Shown: positions 32,190-42,740 of the stretch, piece after piece | How positions within the stretch are numbered: position 1 is the stretch's first letter | How the letters are laid out: each line of letters starts with the position of its first letter | Position numbers and translations under genes: made by a program | Origin: Candidatus Adiutrix intracellularis | GTDB lineage: Bacteria; Desulfobacterota; Desulfarculia; Adiutricales; Adiutricaceae | Assembly: GCA_001577715.1 (NCBI GenBank) | Contig: LQAA01000003.1 | Location: 1-64,000 of the forward strand | DNA: 64,000 bases | Direction of reading: 5' to 3' | Notes under the pieces: generated by a model | Databases searched by the model: none | Told to the model about the DNA's origin: nothing | The model's input: only the letters and a program-made list of their open reading frames with translations

Positions 32190-32825
32190 TTGTCCGATAT
32201 TGAGACAAATTCTTTTTTGCTAATCTTAGGGCGTTTCGTTATTTATGCCACTAATATTTATATTTGGATAATACTTATCCGAGTATTTCTGACCTGGATT
32301 AACCCTAACCCTTATAGCCCGGTAATGCGTTTTCTAACCCGGGCGGCGGATCCAATTTTAAATCAAGCGCAGCGGATATTGCCTTTCATTTTAAGCGGGC
32401 TTGATTTTTCTCCCGTTCTGGTCATTGTTACCATTCAATTACTTGGTACGATTCTAGGGCAGTGGCTACTGTCTTTAGGCCAGGGTGCGCCGGGAATAAT
32501 TATTATCCCCCTAGTTATTTTGAAGCTTCTGGGTCTGACTCAGAGTCTGCTCTGGTTTTTGATCTTCACCATGGCGGCTAGACTACTTATATCCTGGGTT
32601 CGGCCCTCTTCCTACAACATAATTGTTCAAGTTATCTACAGCCTGACGGAACCATTGCTGGCCCCTTTGCGCCGGGCCTTTCCCCCCCCCGGGGGGGGGA
32701 AAGGCCCGGACTGGCGGCCGTTAATTTTTTTGGTCATGACCCTGCTGGTACAGAAGGTAGTTTTATTCTCTTTGACTCAGTCCGTCTTTAATTGGTTGGA
32801 AGGATTAATCCGGAATGACTTCTAA
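32190..32825 (+). CDS. yggT: YggT family integral membrane protein (two YGGT domains)
   Basis: IYIWIILIRVFLTWINPNPYSPVMRFLTRAADPILNQAQRILPF repeated later as LLISWVRPSSYNIIVQVIYSLTEPLLAPLRRAFPP. Confidence 0.9.
   Translation: MSDIETNSFLLILGRFVIYATNIYIWIILIRVFLTWINPNPYSPVMRFLTRAADPILNQAQRILPFILSGLDFSPVLVIVTIQLLGTILGQWLLSLGQGAPGIIIIPLVILKLLGLTQSLLWFLIFTMAARLLISWVRPSSYNIIVQVIYSLTEPLLAPLRRAFPPPGGGKGPDWRPLIFLVMTLLVQKVVLFSLTQSVFNWLEGLIRNDF
32673..32706. repeat. Perfect 34-bp palindrome GGGCCTTT-C9-G9-AAAGGCCC inside yggT
   Basis: Sequence read directly: gggcctttcccccccccgggggggggaaaggccc. Confidence 0.95.
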
Positions 32826-33147
32826 CCAACGGGAGTGCTACCTTAGGCTGCTGATCTCGCCCCGGGCTAAAACCGATGCTATAGTTGGGTTCAGTGGAAC
32901 TGATCTAAAACTTAAAATTGCTGCTCCCCCAGTGGGAGGGGCAGCTAATATAGCTCTGGTGAAATTTTTGGCCGATCTACTGGAGGTTAAACCAGCTTCT
33001 CTCAATTTTATGGCTGGACAACGAGGCCGCCGTAAAATCGTTAAAATAGAAGGCTTAACTGAAGAAGAACTACGAGTGCGTTTGAACAATCGCCTCTTTA
33101 ACCCATTAGGAGGAAACAATGATATTTTCAATTCAGGACAAAGTTGA
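32815..33147 (+). CDS. yggU: DUF167 / YggU family protein
   Basis: LRLLISPRAKTDAIVGFSGTDLKLKIAAPPVGGAANIALVKFLADLL; next to yggT as is common. Confidence 0.92.
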   Translation: MTSNQRECYLRLLISPRAKTDAIVGFSGTDLKLKIAAPPVGGAANIALVKFLADLLEVKPASLNFMAGQRGRRKIVKIEGLTEEELRVRLNNRLFNPLGGNNDIFNSGQS

Positions 33148-34030
33148 AAATATTCATTAAAAGGTTTTCGGCAGCAAGGATAAAATTCGTAGACCCCATT
33201 CCTTTACTATTACTGCTCGTTCAACGAACACTCGGTTTAAGACTATCGGCGAAATGATTCTATTGGTGGAGGCGTCGATTAGTTTTCATTGCCATCAGGA
33301 TGGTAAAGAAAAATACATACTTTACGAAGATCAAGGAGCATAGGAAGTTTATTTTGAAATTAAGATTCAAAAGATCGGTAATATGAGTACCGCCCGTACT
33401 CAAATGCTTGTGGATTACTACAAGTACGTTTAGATCGGCGGAAAAATTATATCTATCCAGATTTTGGACATGGATGATAAACTCATATTGATAATAGAAA
33501 AGTTTCGCGCTAACGAAATTTTTCAAGTTCTTTACCTGCGCCAGGCACGTTAAAAACTAAACCCCCCGTTTAAATTACGGTTAGGAAAGCCATTTTCAGA
33601 GCCGAAATGCATGTAGCTCGTAAGGAATATAGCCGTGCTAATTTTGAATATATTAAAGTTATTAAAATTAATCAAAAAAAGTACAGGCCAGTTTTGATCT
33701 AGATAAGAAATATCTTTAAACCGGAGAAACCGACAAAGGCCCAGTAGTTTTTTCTAACTTCCCGGGAATACAACGTCATGATTTCGGAAAGTAACTATTT
33801 TTAATGATCTGGATATTGAATTGCGGGGGATTAATTTTTACGAACAGATTTTAAATTCTATAAAAAAATCTAGCCCTGAGCCAAAACGACGAAACCCTCA
33901 CGATCGATATCGCCAAGGTTACTTTTGAAAGCGGCGGCAAGATTAAGACTGTCCTCTATATCGATTGGGTTTTGATTCTGAATCCGGATTCTAATCTCAG
34001 TAAAAAAAATAAAAATTGTTCTCGTATCAG
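33119..34030 (+). pseudogene. Decayed tetratricopeptide-repeat protein gene
   Basis: Start ATG after a taggagg SD; the first ~420 bp stay in one frame across several stops (MIFSIQDKVENIH*KVFGSKDKIRRPHSF...ARTQMLVDYYKYV*IGGKIISIQILDMDDKLILIIEKFRANEIFQVLYLRQAR*). TPR-like fragments follow in shifted frames (RAEMHVARKEYSRANFEYIKVIKIN; IAKVTFESGGKIKTVLYIDWVLILNPDSNLSKK). Confidence 0.75.
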
Positions 34031-34254
34031 CGCAAATTCTCTTTTAATTGACAGAGATCCCAGTACCTTTTTTTATTGGGCGACCCAAGAGGGAGAGTTG
34101 TAACCCGCTTTGCGTAACTAATTCGCTAAAGCGGGATTTAATCGTTACCAGAAATACATACCTAACAGGACAATTTGAAGCCTTAAGCGTGGAGAGGCAA
34201 CCTTTCAATAGGTCGCACCTTACACGGCATTTAATTTAAATTATTTTCGTTAAC

Positions 34255-34870
34255 GCATTGGAATTGAAGGGATGAAGAAAAAATTAAGGTTCCTATTTTA
34301 TTATATTAAGAGAAAGTGTTTGAAAAAATTTTTCTTTGATTCCATCAGCCAAGAAAAAAGGAGTAACTTTCTAATTATTTCTAAGTTGCAAATGAAGTGA
34401 TCCCCCACCGTTGGAAGATAGTGTCCTCTAGAGGTCTTTCTTTACGCCGTAGTTACAAAAAAGAAATAAAAATTATCAGAATGACCAGTTTCTGTATGAG
34501 CTCCAAAAAAATCAAAGAAATAAAAAGTTAAAAATAGCCTTAAGGTTATTGCTTTGATCTTATTTCATGAAATTAAATAGCGTAGTATAATAAAATTAAT
34601 TATCGGACAGTTTAAATTAACTTTTCAAATTTTTCGAATTTTCTTGAAAGGAACCTTGGGGAATTAGATCAATCTCCTTATGGCCAGCGCTGTTTTTAAT
34701 TCTATGAAATGGATGCGAGAGGCAAATTTTATTTACATTTGGTTGTTTTGATATTTTTAACCGCGATTTACGCCAATAAAACCCATAACGTTTGAGGTGG
34801 TGCCTTTTTTAAAATACTTTTTAAGGGGTGACTAATTATTTTTTAGCGTAAATTTTGCCTTTTTATATAG
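34255..34870 (+). repeat. Repeat family B, diverged copy
   Basis: tcttgaaaggaacc...ctccttatggccagcgctgtttttaattctatgaaatggatgcgagaggcaaattttatttaca; upstream part aligns with the inverse of 38230-38440. Confidence 0.75.
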
Positions 34871-34929
34871 TTAGAAAAAAATTTTTAAGAAGGTCAAAAG
34901 ACATTTAATCTAAACAACTATTAGGAATC

Positions 34930-35210
34930 TAAGCTTAAGAAAAGCGTCGGTCTTGGCGGAATCAAGGCTAATTTCCGATAAATAGCCAAAACCTACCACC
35001 CAGACGCCGCTGATGAAACTCAGGCTAATGTTAAAAAATGCATCAACGTTCAATTGGCCTACAACTAATTGTTAAAAGTTATTTTACCCGGTAATCGAAC
35101 CCGATGGGTTCACTAAAGTGACGTTATCGCTAATAGTTACCCGCCGGATACGTCATTTAATTATCGCTTTGAAAACCGCCGTAAAGAAAAAATAAATACC
35201 TTTTATTGTC
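34930..35210 (+). pseudogene. Decayed DnaJ (J-domain) protein gene
   Basis: GGIKANFR*IAKTYHPDAADETQANVKKCINVQLAYN*LLK: J-domain HPD motif plus downstream helix, with in-frame TAA stops. Confidence 0.75.
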
Positions 35211-35508
35211 TACTAATTTAGCGCCCATCCGCCGGTTCTTCGGTGTATGGTATACTTCTGCCGATTAAGGTTTAAGAACGCTGCCTCTGCTGCCTCTGAG
35301 GTAGGACGTCCTCTATCGTCCCGGGCCTTGCTCTGCTACAGTAGTCAGGAAGTTCTAGAGTAGAGATTCTATCTAATTATGAATTTGAGCGTTGGCTAGG
35401 TTGGGCTCGATAAAATCTGTTTCCGCTAGGTCGGATTCTACAATGCGCTGGTAATTCAGCGTATCGATTTAATTCTAAACTCCATTTGAGTCGACCGTCT
35501 ACCTAAGT

Positions 35509-36729
35509 TTAACATCTGAGAGCCAAAGAAAAACTTTTAGTTAGACGACGTGCTTCATTAGCTACAGTTAAGATTTGATCGATACTAGTCAGGGGGGTGG
35601 AAGGAAGAGTTTCCAGAGTCTGCTGAACTAGGCGGGTGATTTCAGTGAAGCCGATAGCCCCGGTCAGGAATAAATGTACGGCTTCTTCGTTGGAACTAGT
35701 TAGAATAGCGGGAGCGGTACCGCCGCTTCGCCCAGCAGCCAGAGCCAGGGACAGGGCTTTAAAGGTTTCGTAATCCGGCTCTTCAAAAGTCAGATGACCT
35801 CGCCACTGGTTGAAAGCAATTCGAGGTAGATCCAGAGAAGAAAGATCGGTTAACCCAGTTCCAGCTGGTCCGGGCAAGAGGGGCCAGTGGTCGGGATGGC
35901 TTAGGGCGAAGGCAATAGCTAAGCGCATGTCGGTTGGCCCCATAACAGCCGACATAGTACCGTCAATATATTCGACTAAAGCATGAACTAGACTCTGGGG
36001 ATGTATCAACACTTCCAAATTATCGTAGCTGACGTTGAAAAGGTGATGGGCCTCTATAAGTTCCAACCCTTTATTCATCATGGTGGCCGAATCGCAGGTT
36101 ATTTTTGGGCCCATATTCCAACAGGGATGATGCAACGCTTCGATCGGAGTCACTTTTTTAAGTTCATCTTTCTTCCATCCTCGGAAGGGACCGCCGGAGG
36201 CAGTCAAAATTAATCGCCGGACTATAGCCGGGGTTTTCAGGCCGCCCAGTATCTGGAAAATAGCGGTGTGTTCGCTGTCCACCGGAATGATTTGCCCCCC
36301 AGTTTTGCAGGCTAGAGGCATAATAAGTTCACCACCGATAACTAACGATTCTTTGTTGGCCAAAGCCACCCGGCGACCCCGCTCCACCGCCGCCATAGTT
36401 GGGGCCAACCCAGCGTTTCCAACTATGGCTAATAAAACCAGATCCGCTTCAGCTTCCGCCGCCACTTCCAGATAAGCCTCTGGGCCGCAGATAATTTTGG
36501 GTAGAGGCTTAACCCCCAGATCGACCAGAAGAGTTTTGAGCTGACGCCGGCCTCGAGAGGTCATTACTGCCGCCAGCTTGGGGTGATGGCACGCGATGGC
36601 ACGGGCCAGAGACTCTACGTTGCCGGCGCAGGTCAAAGCCGTTATCTTAATTTTATCTGGAAAAGATGCAGCCAGATTAAGGGCGCTTTGCCCTATTGAT
36701 CCGGTGGCTCCTAATATAGCTAGATTCAC
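35509..36729 (-). CDS. dxr: 1-deoxy-D-xylulose-5-phosphate reductoisomerase
   Basis: MNLAILGATGSIGQSAL, ALANKESLVIGG, IIPVDSEHTAIFQ, LTASGGPFRGW, HPCWNMGPKITCDSATMMNKGLE. Confidence 0.97.
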   Translation of the reverse strand: MNLAILGATGSIGQSALNLAASFPDKIKITALTCAGNVESLARAIACHHPKLAAVMTSRGRRQLKTLLVDLGVKPLPKIICGPEAYLEVAAEAEADLVLLAIVGNAGLAPTMAAVERGRRVALANKESLVIGGELIMPLACKTGGQIIPVDSEHTAIFQILGGLKTPAIVRRLILTASGGPFRGWKKDELKKVTPIEALHHPCWNMGPKITCDSATMMNKGLELIEAHHLFNVSYDNLEVLIHPQSLVHALVEYIDGTMSAVMGPTDMRLAIAFALSHPDHWPLLPGPAGTGLTDLSSLDLPRIAFNQWRGHLTFEEPDYETFKALSLALAAGRSGGTAPAILTSSNEEAVHLFLTGAIGFTEITRLVQQTLETLPSTPLTSIDQILTVANEARRLTKSFSLALRC

Positions 36730-36939
36730 GATTACCTCAATTTATAATTTTTCAATTTTAGTTTCACAATTTTTAAATATCTTGTCAAGAGTTCTATTGG
36801 AGATTCAAAAAAAAGAAATACTCTTGTTTTTTGAAGTTAAGGGCTATTTTCGAGCTTACAACACCAGCGTTTCCATTATTCTGTTCTCTCCTTCTTGGCT
36901 CAAGACCTAAAATAGAATTAAAGCAGCGTAATTAAGTAT

Positions 36940-37200
36940 TTAAATAAATCTATCTTTGGAATAAAAGGAACGATTACGTTAAGACTATTTTAAGATTTAG
37001 GTCGGTTTTAGCAATAAGTAGTAGTTAAAAAGAGTGACTTTATTAAAAACGTCTTACAATTAAATCTATTTTTTATTTATATTAAGTTCGGCAATGGTTG
37101 ACTTATCTAGCTTGCCTGATAAGGCTGATGACATTTCGTTAAAGATAATTCCAATTAAGTTTAAATGCCGCTTTTAACTCTTTTCCAAGGCCGGTTGCAG
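36940..37200 (+). repeat. Repeat family C copy
   Basis: cttacaattaaatctattttttatttatattaagttcggcaatggttgacttatctagcttgcctgataaggctgatgacattt. Confidence 0.7.
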
Positions 37201-37439
37201 CGTAAAGAAAGAGTTGACAGCCTGGCACAGAAAAAAACCTGAATATATATATTTAACAATCTAATCACCCAGTGCTTTTAGGGCATTAAATGAGTCTGAA
37301 AAATTTTATAGCTTATTTTTTCGCTTGTTCTGCTATCAGGATGTGATTAGAAACTTTATATCCGCACATAGCGAATAATCAATAAAAGTTCAACATTGCC
37401 TGACTCAGCGAACTTCTAAATTTAATTGTAGATAATTAG

Positions 37440-38440
37440 TTGATTATTTAAAAGTATTTTAAAATAGGCCTTAGTTTAAATTTTGCAGCCTCTATTGACG
37501 TAAAATACGGGTAAACATCTCAAAACTACTAAATGTAAATAAAGCTTTACCTACCGTAGTCGTTTTATGAAGTTGAACTAGACGACAGCCATGAAGATAT
37601 TAATCTTATCTTCACAAAGTTCCTTTAATGAAATTTTGAAACCTCCGAAAATCTATTCTAAGTTGCCTAATAATTAATTTTATTATACTACATCGTTGTT
37701 TTCGTTTCTGTTTTTTGTTTTTAAACCCACTAATTTTTAACCTTAATGGTCTAATATTAATATTTAAATACTTTCAACTGTTTTGTAACCTTGATAACCT
37801 CAGTCAAAATCTCTAAAATTGGGTTGTAATTTAAAATTCTGGTCATTTTTTGGATTGTATAATTAAACATGTTATCATTATAGAGGATCGGTCAAAGTCT
37901 TTGGTAGCTGCAATCACATTGTTAATCTTAGTACCTGCTATTGAATTTTTTGAAACAAACTTATATTTTTATGCTTTTACCTGTAGCTATGCAAAATATT
38001 TCCGGCTTATGTAAACTATAGAAGTTATTTTTTTTGCTATAGGATCAAATCATGCTCGAAAAATTTGAATTAGTCTTGATAGAATTCTAACTTAGTCACT
38101 AATTTTTCCGCCTAATTTTACTAACTAAAGTCAAAGTAATAATCTTAAGACGGCTCTTAGCTTTCTTTAATACTGTGCTCTTTTTTGGACTTTTTATAAA
38201 TTAATCGCACAGCTGCTTTCCTTTATTTCTTTTTTTTAGCCACGACGTAAAGAAAGTCCTATAGACGATATTATCTTCCAAAGGTAAGGTATTATTTTAT
38301 TTGTAATTTAGAATTAGTTAAGAAGGCAATATTTTTTTGAATGGTGGTGTAAAAAAACTATTTTTCAAACGCTTTTTCTTCATGCAATAGAATAAAACGC
38401 TTGAAATTTTTCTCCACTCCTTCAATCCCAATATATTAAT
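37440..38440 (-). repeat. Repeat family B, longest diverged copy (about 1 kb)
   Basis: Inverse reads aaaggaactttgtgaagataagattaatatcttcatggctgtcgtctagttcaacttcataaaacgactac; collinear with the other copies. Confidence 0.7.
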
Positions 38441-38967
38441 AAGAATAAATTAAATTAGATGGTGCGTATGATGCGTTTCATTAAAAAAATTTACATTTTT
38501 AGATTCCTAAGACTCTTTCCCACAAAAGATCGGGTTAGTTCTAGACTGATACAGAAAGAAGTTATGGACTGCCGCAGAAAATTAAAGAGGGAATGTTTTT
38601 TCATAATGTAAATAGCAGTGGATATTCAGATACGCACTATCTAAATATGCTCGGTTTATGAACGGTTGCTCTAAGTGATAGTGACATTACCCCTGATTAG
38701 GTGTTTAATATATTAGTTATCTCTGATTTTATTAACTAAATATATTCTATTTTTTTAAATGTTTTTAACGATTATTTATTTTAGTTTATAGAAAAGCGAT
38801 CATTGCTTCAGCCTTTAAGGTTAACTACAATCCCATGGATAGAGTCCACGATGAAAATATTTTGGCGTTAGTCTAATGAGCAAGAGACTTAATAATTAGA
38901 CACATCTTTTCGGGACGGCCGCTACATCAGTGGTAGCCCCTCCTCTTGGCAAAATTTTTGAGTTTAG

Positions 38968-39007
38968 TCGGGTTCTGACCGGCCTAATCGGGTTCTGACC
39001 GGCCTAA
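38968..39007. repeat. 20-bp exact tandem duplication tcgggttctgaccggcctaa x2
   Basis: Read directly from the sequence. Confidence 0.9.
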
Positions 39008-39210
39008 AAGGTACCAGAGCTCCGATTATTTTTAGTTTGACGGGCCATTACTTACCGTGTCGGATTAAATTGATAAGTTGCGATAAACCACCCGGCCGAC
39101 CCTAAAATTATTTGTCAGAACAGTGCTTAATTTGTAGGCCGTAGTACTCTGAATGCCAACGTCGAAACCATTTAGCATGGTTAAGGACAAATATAGAGTG
39201 TTCACTGGTA

Positions 39211-40425
39211 TCAATGAGAGTTACCTATTTCATAAGCGACTATAACCGAGCGACCCTCTTTCATTAATCCACTTTTCTGTTCCGTAACTACGGCTACCAC
39301 CAGATCCAGAGTCCCATTATTGTTAAAATCAGCTAACTGATAGTCAACACCCGCCCCGGGCAAAGTTCTAGTTCTAAAAAAGGGGGTTAAAGACATGTTG
39401 GAATATTTAAAAGCCTGAATAGTTCCACTGGTAAACCCCCGCTGGTTGCTCATAAAAGGTACCCCACCCCGGTCATTTTTAGCCACAATAAGCTCATTCT
39501 GGCCATCTTGATCAATATCGGCGATGAGAAGGCGGGAAGGTAGAAACTCGCAATTGCGATTCCCGTTGTCTCGATAGTTAGCTGGAGTTAGGTAAATCAT
39601 AGTACCTCCGTATTCCTCCCGGCTTTCCCAGGCCCGGTTCTGCCCTTCATACAAAAAAATGTGTTCACTGGGAAATTTAATGGCTGCCGTTACCTGTAGG
39701 TTGTTAGCGCCTAAACGACCTAATGTAAAGTTAAAAAGATTAATAAATTTCGGTAGTTCTACTACGCCTTGGCTGGAAATATCTGAACCATCAAAATTTA
39801 AGCGTACAACGTTACCGCTGTAAACACCGGTCCGGTCGAAAGAAGCCTTCTGCCCGGCCAAGAAACGGCTATCGGTCGGACCCAGTACTCTCAGATACCA
39901 TGGTAGCTTTCTAGCTAGTAGTGTCAGTTCGCTACCAGAAAATTTTAAAATCAGACTAGCTGGACTATGATTTTCATCTTGACCCGAGGCTATAATTTCC
40001 ATCCGCCTATCCCCTGTTAGGTCCAAAACATCCACTGAAACTAGCTTTTCGGAAGTGGGAAGGGAATACTGGGCCAATTGAACTAATTGACCGCTGTTGA
40101 AACGAGTAACATAGATATTTTTTTCACTAGCATAAATCACTTCATTCTGACCATCGCCATCTATATCAGCTACGGTCAAGCCCACTAGGCTTTCCTGAAG
40201 ATAGCTGCTTCGCCAGAACCCGCTCTCTTTTAAATGGACCTCTTCCGAAACTACGAAATTAAGATTCATGGAAGAAGAGAGATCGGAAGCGTCACGACCG
40301 ATCAATTTGTAAGAAGGATGTCGCCGCTCCGCTCCACTCTCGTTGTTCGCCGCCGGAGCAGCGGTTGTAAGCAGCGCCAAACTGATTGTCAACATAAATA
40401 TCCGACCTAATTTCATCATACACAC
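39211..40425 (-). CDS. Secreted FG-GAP/VCBS-repeat protein
   Basis: Signal peptide; repeated calcium-loop-like motifs DIDGDGQNEVIYA, DIDQDGQNELIVAK, DFNNNGTLDLVVAV. Confidence 0.8.
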   Translation of the reverse strand: MCMMKLGRIFMLTISLALLTTAAPAANNESGAERRHPSYKLIGRDASDLSSSMNLNFVVSEEVHLKESGFWRSSYLQESLVGLTVADIDGDGQNEVIYASEKNIYVTRFNSGQLVQLAQYSLPTSEKLVSVDVLDLTGDRRMEIIASGQDENHSPASLILKFSGSELTLLARKLPWYLRVLGPTDSRFLAGQKASFDRTGVYSGNVVRLNFDGSDISSQGVVELPKFINLFNFTLGRLGANNLQVTAAIKFPSEHIFLYEGQNRAWESREEYGGTMIYLTPANYRDNGNRNCEFLPSRLLIADIDQDGQNELIVAKNDRGGVPFMSNQRGFTSGTIQAFKYSNMSLTPFFRTRTLPGAGVDYQLADFNNNGTLDLVVAVVTEQKSGLMKEGRSVIVAYEIGNSH

Positions 40426-40849
40426 CTTCGCCCTCTCGTTAAAGTCTAGTTAAATAAGTGCCAAAATATTATTCTATAATCTAAGGAGTATATTTTTAGT
40501 ATCTATTATCAACTCGTTCAGTCGGGCTAAACCCTACAATAGTCTGATTTCGGAGTTAATAAGTTAGACTTATAAATAACCCCCCGGGGGGGGAGAGTAA
40601 TTTTTGACTGTGGCCTTGATGCCGTTCAGAAGATCTTCTTTAGATAAAAAACTAAATTCCAGAGTATCTAGGTCTAGGGCGATGGGGTGGCCATCAAAAA
40701 ACTGCGCTCTGAAATATTCACTACCGGAGCTTTGCCCAAGGCTTTAGGGAACGGTGAAAATTAGCCTATAAATCGCACTTTCTTAGGTTAAGGCCGCTTA
40801 GTTACCTTGAAAAATATAGGTAGATTAATGAAGTAACATTTTCAGTGCG

Positions 40850-40985
40850 CAGATTAGTCACTTACGTCTCCTTTTAGCTCCAGTGTAAAAACTCAACTCT
40901 TCATTCATTTCGGGTCAATCAGTATGTATTACATCTTCACCTCCGGGAATACGTTCCTCAGGACTATTATATTAGGCGTCCTACT
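40850..40985 (-). repeat. Repeat family A, 5'-end-only copy abutting the antiporter gene
   Basis: cttcattcatttcgggtcaatcagtatgtattacatcttcacctccgggaatacgttcctcaggactattatattaggcgtcctac aligns with 44795-44885. Confidence 0.75.
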
Positions 40986-42678
40986 GCTGAAAATTGGTCG
41001 TTCCAAATTTTATAGCTGCTTCAAGTTCCAGCCGGCGGTTATTCTCATCCACTTTGTAGAACTTCATCACCGAATCGAAAATTTTTATAGCGGCTACATG
41101 TTCTTCCGCTACAACCTCATTGGCTCCTAGTTTAATTAGAATGTTTTGAGTTAAAAGGAAGCGGGTCCGGGCTAAAATGTATATATTGGGGTTCAAAGCA
41201 CGAGCCTGAACGATAATACGACGAGTGGCCAGAGGATCGGGAATACTTACAACTAGAATGGCGGCTTTAGTGAGACCCACATGTTCTAGAATAGTTTCAT
41301 TAACTGCATCGCCGTAAATAATGGGTTCGTCCTGTTTTTGAAAATATTGGACAGTTTGCGGATTCATTTCAATAACGGTGTAGGATTGGTTAGCGACTTT
41401 ACAGGCCCGGGCTACTCCTTGACCGATTACCCCGAAGCCCACCACCACCGCATGATTAGAGATGTTGATTTTTAAGTTAGAGTCGGGAGTGAGGGTGGAG
41501 GGGGGGGAGGCTAGCTCGGATAGGTTTAAAGCTACCTTACGGCCTAGGGCTAGAGCTATGGGGGTCAAAGCCATGGTCAGAACTGCGGCGTTTAGAAAAA
41601 TGGTCATATTGTCCCCGACCAGAAGGTTTAATTCGTTGCCAGTTTTGGCTAGAACGAAAGCGAATTCACCTACCTGGCAAAGGGCGAAACCGCTGAGAAC
41701 CGAGACCCGGCGGTTGAACCCGATAATTCTCATGGCACCGGTAGTAGTGAGAACATTTAGAATCATAATTCCGAGAGTCAAGCCGATAGTCAAAAAAGGG
41801 TGTTTGGTTAGGTGATGGATATCCATCCGCATACCAATAGAGACGAAAAAGAGGCTGGTAAAAATATCTCGCATAGGTATAACCGAGCTTATGGCTTGAT
41901 AGGCGTAAGGTGAGCTGGAGATGATTAAGCCCGAAATAAAGGCTCCTAAAGCCAGAGAGAGGCCCACCTTGGCCGTCAGAAAGGCCGTGCCCAGGCAGAC
42001 CAGAGCCACGGTGAATAAAAAGAGTTCCTGGCTTTTAGTTGCAGCGATTCGCTTGAAGAGAAGCGGTACCAGATTGTAGGCCATTATTAGTATCAGAAGC
42101 AGAATTCCAACGGCTTTGCCGATGATTAGATAGAGGGGCTTACTATCGAACTGGTTGACCAGAAAAGGCAGAATTAGAACTAGGGGTACTACAGCTAGAT
42201 CTTGAAAAATAAGAACGCCTAGAATGCTACGGCCGTGCTGGGAATCCATTTCTCCTTTCTCCTGGAGTAGTTTCAGGACTATGGCGGTTGAAGATAGGGA
42301 AAAGAGAAAGCCGAATAAGAGGGAAGTATTCCATTTAAAACCCAGTAGCAAAGCTAGAGGGTAGACGAAGAGGATGCAAAGAAGCATTTGCAGACTCCCC
42401 CCCAACAAGACTATCCGTTTAATTTTGATCAGACTTTGAATAGAAAATTCCAATCCGATGGTGAACAGAAGCAGCACCACCCCTATTTCCGAGAGATCTT
42501 CCACCTGATAGGGATCATTGATCAAGCCAAGACCATCGGGGCCGACTAGAATACCGGTGACCAGAAAGCCCACAATAGTTGGCATATTAAGGCGAAGGCC
42601 AATATAGATTAAAGCCACGGCTAGGGCCAGAAGAATAATTATTTTCCCAATGAGTATTTCAGGAGGTATAGATTCCAT
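40981..42678 (-). CDS. Kef-type (CPA2) monovalent cation:proton antiporter with TrkA-N/RCK domain
   Basis: VGFLVTGILVGPDGLGLI, IGVVLLLFTIGLEFS, LSSTAIVLKLLQEKGE; C-terminal HAVVVGFGVIGQGVARA Rossmann motif. Confidence 0.93.
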   Translation of the reverse strand: MESIPPEILIGKIIILLALAVALIYIGLRLNMPTIVGFLVTGILVGPDGLGLINDPYQVEDLSEIGVVLLLFTIGLEFSIQSLIKIKRIVLLGGSLQMLLCILFVYPLALLLGFKWNTSLLFGFLFSLSSTAIVLKLLQEKGEMDSQHGRSILGVLIFQDLAVVPLVLILPFLVNQFDSKPLYLIIGKAVGILLLILIMAYNLVPLLFKRIAATKSQELFLFTVALVCLGTAFLTAKVGLSLALGAFISGLIISSSPYAYQAISSVIPMRDIFTSLFFVSIGMRMDIHHLTKHPFLTIGLTLGIMILNVLTTTGAMRIIGFNRRVSVLSGFALCQVGEFAFVLAKTGNELNLLVGDNMTIFLNAAVLTMALTPIALALGRKVALNLSELASPPSTLTPDSNLKINISNHAVVVGFGVIGQGVARACKVANQSYTVIEMNPQTVQYFQKQDEPIIYGDAVNETILEHVGLTKAAILVVSIPDPLATRRIIVQARALNPNIYILARTRFLLTQNILIKLGANEVVAEEHVAAIKIFDSVMKFYKVDENNRRLELEAAIKFGTTNFQQ

Positions 42679-42740
42679 AAGTATTCCAACTTTAGATTCA
42701 ATATATTAAAGATTGAAACGGATGAATTTAAAAGGTAGGT

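Noticed and set aside
33260-33526. 88-aa minus-strand ORF
   Set aside because: Antisense to the TPR pseudogene, whose plus-strand frame is clearly protein-like.
24855-36910. Possible integrative element or prophage around the tRNA-Val/tRNA-Leu pair
   Set aside because: No integrase, phage or direct att repeat found next to the tRNAs; the following DNA is decayed and repeat-bearing.
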